The position numbers were made by a program, and so were the translations under genes. The notes under the pieces were generated by a model. The model searched no databases. It saw only the letters and a list, made by a program, of their open reading frames with translations, and was not told where the DNA came from. Positions 36,372-44,922 of a stretch of DNA of 64,000 bases are shown one piece after another. This stretch comes from Ferrovibrio terrae_B (lineage in GTDB: Bacteria; Pseudomonadota; Alphaproteobacteria; Ferrovibrionales; Ferrovibrionaceae). The first letter of the stretch is position 1; every line of letters starts with the position of its first letter. The DNA lies in NCBI RefSeq assembly GCF_943371255.1, contig NZ_CALRUC010000009.1:1-64000 (forward strand), given 5' to 3'.

Positions 36372-37133
36372 ATGGCGAATATACGACTGATAGCGCGACT
36401 GGACATCAAAGGCCCCAATCTGATCAAAGGCGTGCGCCTTGAGGGACTGCGCGTTATCGGTGACCCGCAGGAGTATGCTCGCCGGTATTACGAGGCCGGC
36501 GCCGACGAGTTGATCTACATGGACGTCGTCGCCAGCTTGTATGGCCGCAACAGTTTGACCGAGATCGTGCGCCATACTGCAGAGAATGTATTCATTCCCT
36601 TGACTGTAGGTGGCGGTATCCGCAGCGTCGAGGACGTGAAGCTCCTCCTACGCTCCGGCGCCGACAAAGTCTGCCTGAACACTGCCGCTATTGCTCGGCC
36701 AGAGCTATTGCAGGAGATTGCCAATCGTTTCGGCTCTCAATGTGTTGTCCTATCAATTGAAGCTAAGCGGAAGTCCAACGGTAGCTGGGAGTGTTACACC
36801 GATAATGGCCGCGAACATACTGAACGCGACGTTCTGGACTGGGCCAAGCAGGCCGTGAAACTCGGCGCCGGTGAAATCCTGCTCACCTCCATTGATCAAG
36901 AGGGCACCCGCAAGGGCTTTGATATTGACCTTATCCGCACAGTCAGCACAGCCGTTCCGATACCGGTTATCGCCAGCGGCGGCATGGGTGGCATAGATCA
37001 CCTGGTCGCCGCCGTTCAGGACGGCAAAGCCGATGCCGTGGCCATGGCGGACATCCTGCACTACAAACGTAAGGATATGCTCGCTATCCGCGCTGCTGCA
37101 AAGCAGGCTGGCCTGTCGGTCAGGAGCCTGTAA
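36372..37133 (+). CDS. hisF: HisF-like cyclase subunit of the sugar amidotransferase triad
   Basis: This 253-aa TIM barrel belongs to the HisF family but is probably not the histidine-biosynthesis enzyme. Asp11 is present (ARLDIKG), while the usual second acidic residue Asp130 is Glu (VVLSIEAKR). It lies in a WbpG-HisF-HisH set and overlaps hisH by one base (TAATGA). In such sets HisF and HisH pass ammonia to the WbpG-type amidotransferase. No other his genes are nearby. Confidence 0.85.
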   Translation: MANIRLIARLDIKGPNLIKGVRLEGLRVIGDPQEYARRYYEAGADELIYMDVVASLYGRNSLTEIVRHTAENVFIPLTVGGGIRSVEDVKLLLRSGADKVCLNTAAIARPELLQEIANRFGSQCVVLSIEAKRKSNGSWECYTDNGREHTERDVLDWAKQAVKLGAGEILLTSIDQEGTRKGFDIDLIRTVSTAVPIPVIASGGMGGIDHLVAAVQDGKADAVAMADILHYKRKDMLAIRAAAKQAGLSVRSL

Positions 37134-37771
37134 TGACAAAAACCGTCGCCGTGATCGATTATGGGGTCGGCAACCTGCTCAGTGTCACCCGTGCGTTATC
37201 ACATGTTGGCTGCGAGCCGGCGTTGTGTTCAGACGCCAGAGGGCTTGAAAGGGCTGATCGAGTCATCCTGCCTGGCGTTGGAGCCTTTGCCGACGGCATG
37301 GCCGGCCTAGACCGTCATGGCTTGACTGAGGCGATTCGACGATTCGCTGATACGGGCCGCCCCCTGCTTGGCATTTGCTTGGGCATGCAGATGTTGCTCG
37401 ATACCAGTACAGAGTTCGGCAGCAATGAGGGGCTCGGCTTAATTCCGGGCAGCGTTATTGCAATTCCCAATACCGGTGCGGACAATGTACCGCATAAAAT
37501 CCCCCATATTGGCTGGAATCGTTTACTGCCTGCCGCCGCCAATATCGAGAATCCTTTGCTGAAGGATCTTCCAGAATCGGCATCGGTCTACTTTGTTCAC
37601 TCCTTTATGGCTGACCCGGCCACACCAGCCCATCGGGTCGCCGATTGCGATTATGATGGCAGGCGGATTTCCGCCGTGATTGGCCGTGACAACATACACG
37701 GTTGCCAATTTCATCCTGAAAAAAGCGGCCCGGTTGGCCTTCAGATTCTGAGAAATTTCGTCAACCTATGA
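37133..37771 (+). CDS. hisH: HisH-like glutamine amidotransferase of the sugar amidination triad
   Basis: This 212-aa class I glutamine amidotransferase has the nucleophile cysteine in LLGICLGMQML near residue 83 and the His-Glu pair in CQFHPEKS. It releases ammonia from glutamine and should pair with the HisF-like protein directly upstream. Its stop overlaps the following ATG (ATGA). Context indicates sugar amidination and not histidine synthesis. Confidence 0.87.
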   Translation: MTKTVAVIDYGVGNLLSVTRALSHVGCEPALCSDARGLERADRVILPGVGAFADGMAGLDRHGLTEAIRRFADTGRPLLGICLGMQMLLDTSTEFGSNEGLGLIPGSVIAIPNTGADNVPHKIPHIGWNRLLPAAANIENPLLKDLPESASVYFVHSFMADPATPAHRVADCDYDGRRISAVIGRDNIHGCQFHPEKSGPVGLQILRNFVNL

Positions 37772-39075
37772 ACTCAACTGCACCTCTCTTTTACGGCCAT
37801 GAAACCTCGGAAGCAGTTTCCGAGACAACGCTTGTTCACTTTCGCCCCGGTCTGTTTGGCACAGTGGAATGGCCGGAGCGCTACGCCGCTCCGCTGAATG
37901 CACGACCAGAACGCATTGTCATTATCTGCGAAAACAAACTGATCTCTCTGGATATGATCTTGCCTGTCGCTTTTGAGCTTAAGGCCGAGCATCCAGACAT
38001 AACGATCGAGTTCCTATTCCTGCGCCGCGACCACATGGCAAAGGTTAAAGAGAACTATATTCTGTGGGCCGGAATGCAGGCGATTGGAACGATTCGATTC
38101 CTGTCTTACGGTGGGCACGAAGTCAGCAACTTGCTGCAGCGTGGCTTAAACCTGCTCCAGGTGGCAAAGGAAATTCTGACGGCACGCAAACACAGAACCC
38201 TGTTGTTCTATCGTAAAGATTTTTCGCGCTGGCCAGTCGGCCTTATTGCAATGGCTGTTCGTGCAGGCGGCGGTGCTCTTATTGGTTTTCCCGGCATTGC
38301 TTATCCGATGTCGATTCCCTTGCTGCGTTCACTTTTGGCGCAGGAGAAATCAACCATACATCATCGCTTCCAGGCCGATCGGCAACTGATCTTCCACCCG
38401 TTGCAGCGCCAGGAGCAACGGCGCGTCACCAATGCGCCAATGGCAGTCATTGGTACTTCGCGCTGGTTCCCGCATTGGCAGGACTTTCTGGAGAAGATTC
38501 TGACGCGCGTCGGTATTCTGGACATAGAACAACGGCCTATCAGTGTCGCCGATAAGCCCAATATCCTGATGTTCTATCCGGGAAATCTCGAGCTACCAGA
38601 TCTGGATGGGCCGACGGCATGTCGCGACCAGATGATCCGCAGCCTGCAGTCAATCCGCCGCGTTGCACCACAGGCCCGCGTCCTGCTCAAACCACATGTG
38701 ATTTGCGATATCGCCGAACTCAAGCGAGAGCTATCGGCTTTTAGCGATCTCGATATCCGCCTGACCTATGCACATCCGCTTGCTTTGGCCAAGTATGCGT
38801 GCGTCTGCACGGTTCCGAATGGAACCAGTGTCATAGATGACATGTACGTTTCCGGCCTGCCTTTGATCGATTCTGCGCTTTATCTTCCTGAAATCCGCAA
38901 CGCCGGGGGCAGCCTCTTCCCAAATCATGGCCGCATCAGCTGTGTCGATGATGCGACGCTGGATGCTGCCTTCAAGATTGCAGTGACCAATCCAGCCGAT
39001 CTACCGAAGCCTGAGCGCGGACATCTGTTCTGGCCGAAAGCGTCTTCGCTTGCCGCCTTGTTATGGAAGGCTTGA
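37768..39075 (+). CDS. Uncharacterised GT-B-like protein in legionaminic operon
   Basis: This 435-aa protein matches no family I can name with confidence. The C-terminal half reads like a GT-B/polysaccharide-export fold (ILMFYPGNLELPD, VLLKPHV, then LALAKYACVCTVPNGTSVIDDMY followed by GLPLID). The N-terminal half has RIVIICENKLISLDMILPV and a possible hydrophobic patch. It is coupled by ATGA to hisH and sits next to the oxidoreductase gene. A role as a nonulosonate or related transferase is possible but inferred only from place and fold. Confidence 0.6.
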   Translation: MNSTAPLFYGHETSEAVSETTLVHFRPGLFGTVEWPERYAAPLNARPERIVIICENKLISLDMILPVAFELKAEHPDITIEFLFLRRDHMAKVKENYILWAGMQAIGTIRFLSYGGHEVSNLLQRGLNLLQVAKEILTARKHRTLLFYRKDFSRWPVGLIAMAVRAGGGALIGFPGIAYPMSIPLLRSLLAQEKSTIHHRFQADRQLIFHPLQRQEQRRVTNAPMAVIGTSRWFPHWQDFLEKILTRVGILDIEQRPISVADKPNILMFYPGNLELPDLDGPTACRDQMIRSLQSIRRVAPQARVLLKPHVICDIAELKRELSAFSDLDIRLTYAHPLALAKYACVCTVPNGTSVIDDMYVSGLPLIDSALYLPEIRNAGGSLFPNHGRISCVDDATLDAAFKIAVTNPADLPKPERGHLFWPKASSLAALLWKA

Positions 39076-40014
39076 ATGGATAAGGCGCTGGTTATCGGCT
39101 ACGGCAGTATCGGCGCTCGTCACGCCAGGATACTTTCTGAGATTGGCTTGGAAGTTTCAGTTGTCAGCCGTCGGCCGGCGGATGCCCCGCGATTCCATCC
39201 CGATCTTCCCGCGGCATTCTCCAGTCGGGTGTTCGACTATGTTGTGGTCGCCAATGAAACCAGCGCTCATGCCGCCACACTGCAAGCCCTGGAAATGCTC
39301 GGCTACAAAGGCCCAGTATTGATCGAAAAGCCGCTTGCCGACTCTGATAGCTATCCCATGCTGGCGAAAGAGCGGCCATATTTTATCGGCTACAACTTGC
39401 GCTTCACGCCAGTCCTGGCCGCTTTGCAGAGTGCTTTGACCGGCCATCGTGTGCTATCTGCCGAAATCTGCTGCGGCAGCTGGCTGCCAGACTGGCGACC
39501 GCATCGTGACTACCAAACGACATCTTCCGCTCTGTTGGCAAGCGGAGGCGGCGCGCTCAACGACCTGAGCCACGAAATCGACTATGCCCTGTGGCTCCTT
39601 GGCCCATGGCGGCGATTGACTGCTATTGGCGGTCGCGTTTCTAGCCTTGAGATCGAAACAGATGACCTGCAGATGATTCTGCTCGAAACCGAAAACTGTC
39701 CAGCACTGTCGCTCAACCTGAATTATCTCGACCGCACTCCACGGCGATGTGCCGTTATTAATACAGACAAAACGACATTTTACGCCGACCTCGAAACTGG
39801 GACTCTGCGCTCCGGCCCTGAAGTTATTCTGCAGGCAATGCCGCCAGTTGATGAAACCTATCGTCTGCAACACCGCGCCATCCTAGACGGTACGACTGGC
39901 ATGGCCTGTGATTATCACCATGGTCTGCTTGTGGTCGAAACCATGGCGGCCGTCAGGCGTGCAGCAGCTGAGAGTAGCTGGCTGTATCGCGAATCCGTGA
40001 GAGGGATAGCATGA
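39076..40014 (+). CDS. Gfo/Idh/MocA family oxidoreductase
   Basis: This 312-aa NAD(P)-dependent oxidoreductase has the Rossmann loop VIGYGSIGARHARIL at the N-terminus and the family motif LIEKPLADS near residue 85. It has HEIDYALWLLGPWR in the C-terminal substrate domain. Such enzymes oxidise or reduce sugar hydroxyls. It starts at the base after the stop of the preceding gene and overlaps the SDR gene by ATGA, so the two oxidoreductases are made together. A similar oxidoreductase pair accompanies ptm genes of Campylobacter in my recollection, which I could not verify. Confidence 0.82.
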   Translation: MDKALVIGYGSIGARHARILSEIGLEVSVVSRRPADAPRFHPDLPAAFSSRVFDYVVVANETSAHAATLQALEMLGYKGPVLIEKPLADSDSYPMLAKERPYFIGYNLRFTPVLAALQSALTGHRVLSAEICCGSWLPDWRPHRDYQTTSSALLASGGGALNDLSHEIDYALWLLGPWRRLTAIGGRVSSLEIETDDLQMILLETENCPALSLNLNYLDRTPRRCAVINTDKTTFYADLETGTLRSGPEVILQAMPPVDETYRLQHRAILDGTTGMACDYHHGLLVVETMAAVRRAAAESSWLYRESVRGIA

Positions 40015-40838
40015 CGACGCCCGTGAATTATCACACCGCCTTCGACTTCAATGGAAAAGTCGTCCTCATCACAGCCGGCGCAGGCATTCTTGGCCCACAA
40101 TTTGCCGCAGGTTTTTTGCAGCACAATGCCTCGGTGGCAATTGCCGACATCAATGCCGACGCCACCGCGAAGACGGTAACGGAACTAGCCTCTACTTATC
40201 CTGGTCGCATAGCCGGTCTGGTAAACGACGTGTCCGATCCTTCGTCCGTAACCGCAATGGTGGCTGAAACCGTAAAAACCTTCGGTCGTATCGATATCTT
40301 GGTGAATAATGCTGCTTATTTCCCAGATAACTTCCAGAGCTTCTTCATGCCGTTTGAGGACTACAGCCTTGAGCAATGGCGCAAAGTGATGGCAGTCAAT
40401 ATTGACGGTATGTTCCTGGTCGCCCAAGCCGTAGGGAAGCAGATGCTGCTGCAGGGTGGTGGCACCATCATTCAGACATCATCGATCTATGGCCTACTCG
40501 CTTCCGATCAAAGAATTTACCAAGGGTCTGAATATCTTGGCAGTCCAATCAATAACCCTGCTGTGTATTCTGCAAGCAAATCTGCCGTGATCGGGTTGAC
40601 GCGATGGCTTGCAGCCTACTGGGCAGAAAAAAATATCCGCGTCAACGCCATTGCTCCTGGTGGCGTCGAGAGCGGTCAAAATGACGCCTTTACTCAGAAA
40701 TATGGTGCCCGCGTTCCAATGGGCCGCATGGCGCGCCAGAACGAAATGACATCGACGGTCTTGTATCTGGCTTCGGACGCTTCGTCTTATGTCACCGGCC
40801 AATGTATTGCCGTTGATGGCGGTCTTTCGGCCTGGTGA
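40011..40838 (+). CDS. Short-chain dehydrogenase, PtmA-like
   Basis: This 275-aa classical SDR has a slightly altered cofactor loop (TAGAGILGPQFA) and the NNAA motif (VNNAAYF). The catalytic Ser is in QTSSIYG and YSASK carries the Tyr and Lys. The C-terminal YVTGQCIAVDGG is typical. It resembles flagellin-modification protein PtmA, found with ptmB and ptmE in nonulosonate loci. The step it performs is not known to me. The next gene starts 13 bp downstream. Confidence 0.82.
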   Translation: MTTPVNYHTAFDFNGKVVLITAGAGILGPQFAAGFLQHNASVAIADINADATAKTVTELASTYPGRIAGLVNDVSDPSSVTAMVAETVKTFGRIDILVNNAAYFPDNFQSFFMPFEDYSLEQWRKVMAVNIDGMFLVAQAVGKQMLLQGGGTIIQTSSIYGLLASDQRIYQGSEYLGSPINNPAVYSASKSAVIGLTRWLAAYWAEKNIRVNAIAPGGVESGQNDAFTQKYGARVPMGRMARQNEMTSTVLYLASDASSYVTGQCIAVDGGLSAW

Positions 40839-40851
40839 AGGGAACCTGCCC

Positions 40852-42183
40852 TTGCGTATTATGGTCTCAGCGCGGGATACCGGAGCAGCAAGGCATCTTG
40901 CCGAGATTGTGCCGTATTTATGCGCGGCAGCCGATACCGAGATCACTGTGGTGGCCGACCAGCCCGCATGGTTAGTGCTTAATGAGGCCGGGTTAGCACC
41001 GCTGCGCTTTCCGGAGGCCGCCGTCGATGATGACGACATGAGTCAGGCCGGTGCATTGCGGAAAGCTGCCCGTGACTTACTGTCATTACATCGTCCTGAT
41101 GCCATTCTGGTCGGCCTTTCGGGCCCGAGAATCGGTCTGGATGAAGCACTCCTCGCTGAGGCCAACAACATCGCAACATACGCATTACAGGACTACCCGG
41201 GCTGGGTTGTGCCGGGCTTTGGCGTAACCGCACAAACATATTTTGTATTGGACGACTTTGCCGCCCAGTTGACGCGCAAACGCCTCGACCAGGCAGCGAT
41301 TGTCGTGGCCGGCTCCGCCAAACATGCATCCTATGCCCTGCTTGATATCGAGGCGATTCGGAAAAAGGCTCGCCAGGCCTTCGATCCGGGTCGGCCGATC
41401 ATCGGCTTCTACGGGCAGCCGGCATGGTTCCTGGATGGGTATGAGCGAAGTATCAATGCGCTCGCTGCAGCAATTGCGCTACGGGCGCCTTACGGTCAGA
41501 TTTTCTACCGACCGCACCCCAAGGAAACCCGCGCGGAACTGACCCGCATGCAGGATATTTTCGCAGCTCATCAGATCGCCTTGCAAAGAGATCCCAACCA
41601 CAAAGCTGAAGTCTCGCTTTGCGCCGCCGATGTCGTCGTTACGTGCTTTTCATCCTGCGGTGCCGACCATATTCATCTTCAGAAACAGGCTCGGCAGCCG
41701 ATCGGCACCGTGCTTTATCTGTTAACCGAGCCCGCAATCCGGCAGCATCACGCCCATGACACAGGCATCGATCACCCCCCTTTCGCCACCGCCGGCTTTG
41801 CCCTGCTTTCCACATCACCTGAGGCGCTTTCCGATGATCTAAGGCACAGCCTGGATCCGGCAACGGCTGATATGCTCTGGAAGCAGATCCATTCTAAATT
41901 GCCATCGCCCTCCGGGGCCGCGGATGTTATTCTTGCGACTCTTCATGCTGATTACGCGGAACGCACCAAGCGTCCTGAAAACGTGAAAGGAAACACCACT
42001 GTGAAGGACATTTTGAAGGGCAACTTCCAGACCAAAACGAAAGTGGTCGTCGAGCCAGACAAAAAGGACACTCTCGAAGAGAAGTTCGAGAAAGCTGCCA
42101 AAGCTCGCCTGGGGGGGTCTGTCGCCTATGTGGCAAAGAAGCGCGTCGTCTGGGGCGATGACGGCAAAAAGGGCGGATCGTGA
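40852..42183 (+). CDS. Uncharacterised glycan-locus protein with GT-B-like features and basic tail
   Basis: I do not recognise this 443-aa protein by name. Starts at TTG 40852 (GAAGGGA about 8 bases upstream) or ATG 40861 fit best. The central and C-terminal parts look like a GT-B-type fold: DAILVGLSGPRIGLDEALL, GRPIIGFYGQPAWFLDG, IFYRPHPKETR and VVTCFSSCGADHIHL. The last 60 residues are a Lys-rich tail with its own ribosome-binding-like GAAAGGA before an in-frame GTG at 42001, and contain a run of seven G. It overlaps the Maf-like gene (GTGA). Confidence 0.58.
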   Translation: MRIMVSARDTGAARHLAEIVPYLCAAADTEITVVADQPAWLVLNEAGLAPLRFPEAAVDDDDMSQAGALRKAARDLLSLHRPDAILVGLSGPRIGLDEALLAEANNIATYALQDYPGWVVPGFGVTAQTYFVLDDFAAQLTRKRLDQAAIVVAGSAKHASYALLDIEAIRKKARQAFDPGRPIIGFYGQPAWFLDGYERSINALAAAIALRAPYGQIFYRPHPKETRAELTRMQDIFAAHQIALQRDPNHKAEVSLCAADVVVTCFSSCGADHIHLQKQARQPIGTVLYLLTEPAIRQHHAHDTGIDHPPFATAGFALLSTSPEALSDDLRHSLDPATADMLWKQIHSKLPSPSGAADVILATLHADYAERTKRPENVKGNTTVKDILKGNFQTKTKVVVEPDKKDTLEEKFEKAAKARLGGSVAYVAKKRVVWGDDGKKGGS

Positions 42184-43274
42184 CCGTAGAAGATACCGAT
42201 AGCCAAACCATGAATCAGGTCGTGGATGCACCCTTGCGCGAAGATGGTGCGTTAGTCCGTAGCCTGATCTCTGATATGGATCAGATGACTTGGGATCGCA
42301 TCGGCGAGCATGCGATTGATAATGCCAAACGCAACTTCCAGTTCAAAGCCCAAGGCCAGTCACTGGCTGCCCTGCGCAAGAACCGCATGCGACAGAATGA
42401 CAATGCTGTCGTAATCGCCGCTGGCCCCAGTGTTCGTCGGCAGAACCCGGCCCAGATTCTTCGTGACCATGGCTACCGTGACACCGTCATCTCTACCGAC
42501 AGCGGCATTGCCCACTGCTTACGCAATGGGGTCGTCCCCGACTTGGTGGTAAGCCTTGACCCGCATCCAACCCGGATCGTGCGATGGTTCGGCGACCCCA
42601 GTCTGCGCGAGCAGGATCTCGAAGAAGATGACTATTATCGACGCCAAGACCTCGATCCAGTTTTCGCGAATGAGGTTCGTGCAAACGAGGAAATCATTGC
42701 ACTAATGCGGCAACATGCCCGCGATATGCCTATTGCGCTCAGCACTTCGACTTCTATTGCAGTTGTTGAACGGGTTCTGGATGCAGGGATGCCGATCTAC
42801 TGGTGGAATCCCATGCTCGATGATCCCGACAAACCGGGCAGCCGCACTCGGGAGCTGATCGACCTGAATGGCTTTCCAGCTCTCAATGCTGGCGGCAATG
42901 TCGGATCTGCCGCCTGGATGATCGCCGATGCAGTATTGGGCAAGCGACGCGTCGCCCTCACCGGCATGGATTTCGGTTATTACGACAGCACCCCCTACTC
43001 AGCCACCCAATACTACAGAGAAGCCGTTGATTTAGTTGGAGAATCTAGGGTCGGTGAATTATTCTCACGTCTGTATAATCCGCATGTTCAGGCTTGGTTT
43101 ATCAGCGATCCGGCCTATCAATGGTACAGGGAGTGTTTTCTTGAAATGGTCGCCGATGGTGAATGTCAGACATTCAATTGCACAGAAGGGGGCATTCTTT
43201 TCGGCCCTAATATTACGTTCTGTAATTTGGTGACTTTCCTCACCGAGCATGCGACCAACAGCGGCCACCCGTAG
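42180..43274 (+). CDS. Maf/DUF115-like protein (MptE-like domain), candidate nonulosonate transferase
   Basis: This 364-aa protein has the signature of the DUF115/Maf central domain: AVVIAAGPSV (glycine loop), STDSGIAHCLRNGVVPDLVV, then SLDPHP, and NVGSAAWMIADAVLGKRRVA followed by GMDFGY. Maf proteins transfer pseudaminic or legionaminic acid to flagellin serine/threonine. This one is shorter than full Maf proteins and lacks their long flanks. It directly follows the nonulosonate genes. The start is GTG 42180 inside a GTGA overlap; ATG 42210 is an alternative. Confidence 0.75.
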   Translation: MTVEDTDSQTMNQVVDAPLREDGALVRSLISDMDQMTWDRIGEHAIDNAKRNFQFKAQGQSLAALRKNRMRQNDNAVVIAAGPSVRRQNPAQILRDHGYRDTVISTDSGIAHCLRNGVVPDLVVSLDPHPTRIVRWFGDPSLREQDLEEDDYYRRQDLDPVFANEVRANEEIIALMRQHARDMPIALSTSTSIAVVERVLDAGMPIYWWNPMLDDPDKPGSRTRELIDLNGFPALNAGGNVGSAAWMIADAVLGKRRVALTGMDFGYYDSTPYSATQYYREAVDLVGESRVGELFSRLYNPHVQAWFISDPAYQWYRECFLEMVADGECQTFNCTEGGILFGPNITFCNLVTFLTEHATNSGHP

Positions 43275-43302
43275 GGCGGTCGGACCAAAAGGGTAAAGTG
43301 AG

Positions 43303-44886
43303 ATGGCAAAGGTACTATTCATCAATCCCGTGGTGCGCGAAGAGGACGTTCCGCGCCATGTGCCGTATGGCATTGCCCTGCTTGCTTCCATTGCTATGGA
43401 AAAGGGTCATCTGGTCCAAGTTTATGACGCCAATGCATGGCGTAAGGGCGAGGACGTGCTGCGGCAGGTTCTGGTCGCTGATGAATGGGATGTTGTTGCG
43501 CTGGGCGGCATCACAACAGCCTATGGCTCCATCAAGTCAATCGTGAAAGTCGCGCGTGAGGAATGCCCCCGCTCAATCATCATGCTTGGGGGCGGCGTGC
43601 TGACCTCTCTGCCGCGCGAAGTCATGGGCTTCCTGCCGGAGGTCGATGTCGGTGTGATCGGCGAGGCCTTCGCCACGTTTCCTGAGCTGCTGGCGATGAT
43701 CGATGCCGGCGAGTCTAGCTGGCCATCAATTGCAGGCACCATCAGCCGCGATGCTCAAGGCAAGATTCTGATGGGTCCCGCGCGCGATCTGCTGGAAGAC
43801 CTTGATAGCCTGCCTTATCCTGCTTGGGACCTTTTCCCGCTCGAGGATGTGTATTTCCCCAACAGTCAGGTGCTTTTCTCTGAAGAAGGCATGCTGGCAA
43901 CCCGCCGCATCGATCTCAATGTTAGTTACGGGTGCTCGCTGATTTGCCGTTATTGCTATCATCTCGGTATCGCTGGCGATATGCGTTACGTTACCGATGC
44001 CGATGGCAGCCAGAATGTCGAGTTCGATAAGCCCGGCAACTACACCCGGACTATTCGGTATCACAGTCCGGAATACGTCGTGCGCATGGCCAAGCATGTC
44101 TACGACAAATACAATGTCAATTTCATCACGTTCCTAGACGAGAATCTGATGACAATGGACAAGTATTCCGGGCGCACCTGGATGAAGGAAATCTGTCGAC
44201 TGTGGCACGAGAATGGCCTCGCGCCGCGCCTCGATACCTCACCGGATGCTGAGGAAGGCACCTGGACCGGCATACATTGGTCGGGCACCAGTCACGCCAC
44301 CCTGGTGACAAAGGACATCCTGAATGTCATGCGCGATGCCGGCTGCTCGCATCTCGTCTATGGCTACGAGAGCTTCTCACCTCATGTGATGAAGACCATC
44401 GGCAAGGGGGCCACACCAGAATCGAATATCCGCAGCTTCTTCTGGACTCTGGAATCCGGCATCCGTCCGATTCCAAACCAAATCATCGGTTTCCCCAATG
44501 AAGACTTCCAGTCGATCCGGGAGAATATGGAAGCTTGGAAGCGGCTTGGCATCGTGGTCAAACCCTTCTACGCCACCGCATATCCTGGGTCGGAGTGGTT
44601 CACTGTCTATCGGAAGCAGATCGAAGCGCAGTTTGATGGTGACCTTGAGACCTACATACTGGCACTGGGTGATGCGACACGCATAACCGGCGTCATATCT
44701 CATAACTTCAATGCTGTCGAACTGCTCGGGCTGCGCGAAATGATGATCAATATGGAAACCCGTCGGATAGATGAATACGAGCAGATCTGGCGCAAGAACC
44801 ATAATATCCCGGAAGGCAAGCCTTCAACGCTGTTTGCACCGGCAGGCAAAGCCGTTCGAGAAAAGAAACCTGCTGTAGCAGCCTGA
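43303..44886 (+). CDS. B12-binding-type radical SAM protein
   Basis: This 527-aa protein has an N-terminal cobalamin-binding-like domain (residues about 1-140, VLFINPVVREEDVPRHVPYG and MLGGGVLTSLP). The radical SAM domain carries GCSLICRYCYH near residue 208. The canonical DxHxxG lower-ligand motif is absent. Such enzymes methylate unactivated carbons or rearrange skeletons. It sits between the Maf-like gene and a glycosyltransferase, which suggests a carbon-centred change on a sugar or lipid of the glycan (inference). The tail (EKKPAVAA) is basic. Confidence 0.8.
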   Translation: MAKVLFINPVVREEDVPRHVPYGIALLASIAMEKGHLVQVYDANAWRKGEDVLRQVLVADEWDVVALGGITTAYGSIKSIVKVAREECPRSIIMLGGGVLTSLPREVMGFLPEVDVGVIGEAFATFPELLAMIDAGESSWPSIAGTISRDAQGKILMGPARDLLEDLDSLPYPAWDLFPLEDVYFPNSQVLFSEEGMLATRRIDLNVSYGCSLICRYCYHLGIAGDMRYVTDADGSQNVEFDKPGNYTRTIRYHSPEYVVRMAKHVYDKYNVNFITFLDENLMTMDKYSGRTWMKEICRLWHENGLAPRLDTSPDAEEGTWTGIHWSGTSHATLVTKDILNVMRDAGCSHLVYGYESFSPHVMKTIGKGATPESNIRSFFWTLESGIRPIPNQIIGFPNEDFQSIRENMEAWKRLGIVVKPFYATAYPGSEWFTVYRKQIEAQFDGDLETYILALGDATRITGVISHNFNAVELLGLREMMINMETRRIDEYEQIWRKNHNIPEGKPSTLFAPAGKAVREKKPAVAA

Positions 44887-44922
44887 GCCAATTGCGCTAA
44901 ATCTCTCTGACGAGCGATCCTC

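Noticed and set aside
36372..37771. Histidine biosynthesis hisF-hisH
   Set aside because: They follow a WbpG-like gene in a sugar operon, no other his genes are near, and the HisF-like protein has Glu at position 130.
42111..42117. Run of seven G as a phase-variation tract
   Set aside because: It is close to the C-terminus of the coding frame in a dispensable-looking tail. A shift would change only a few residues.
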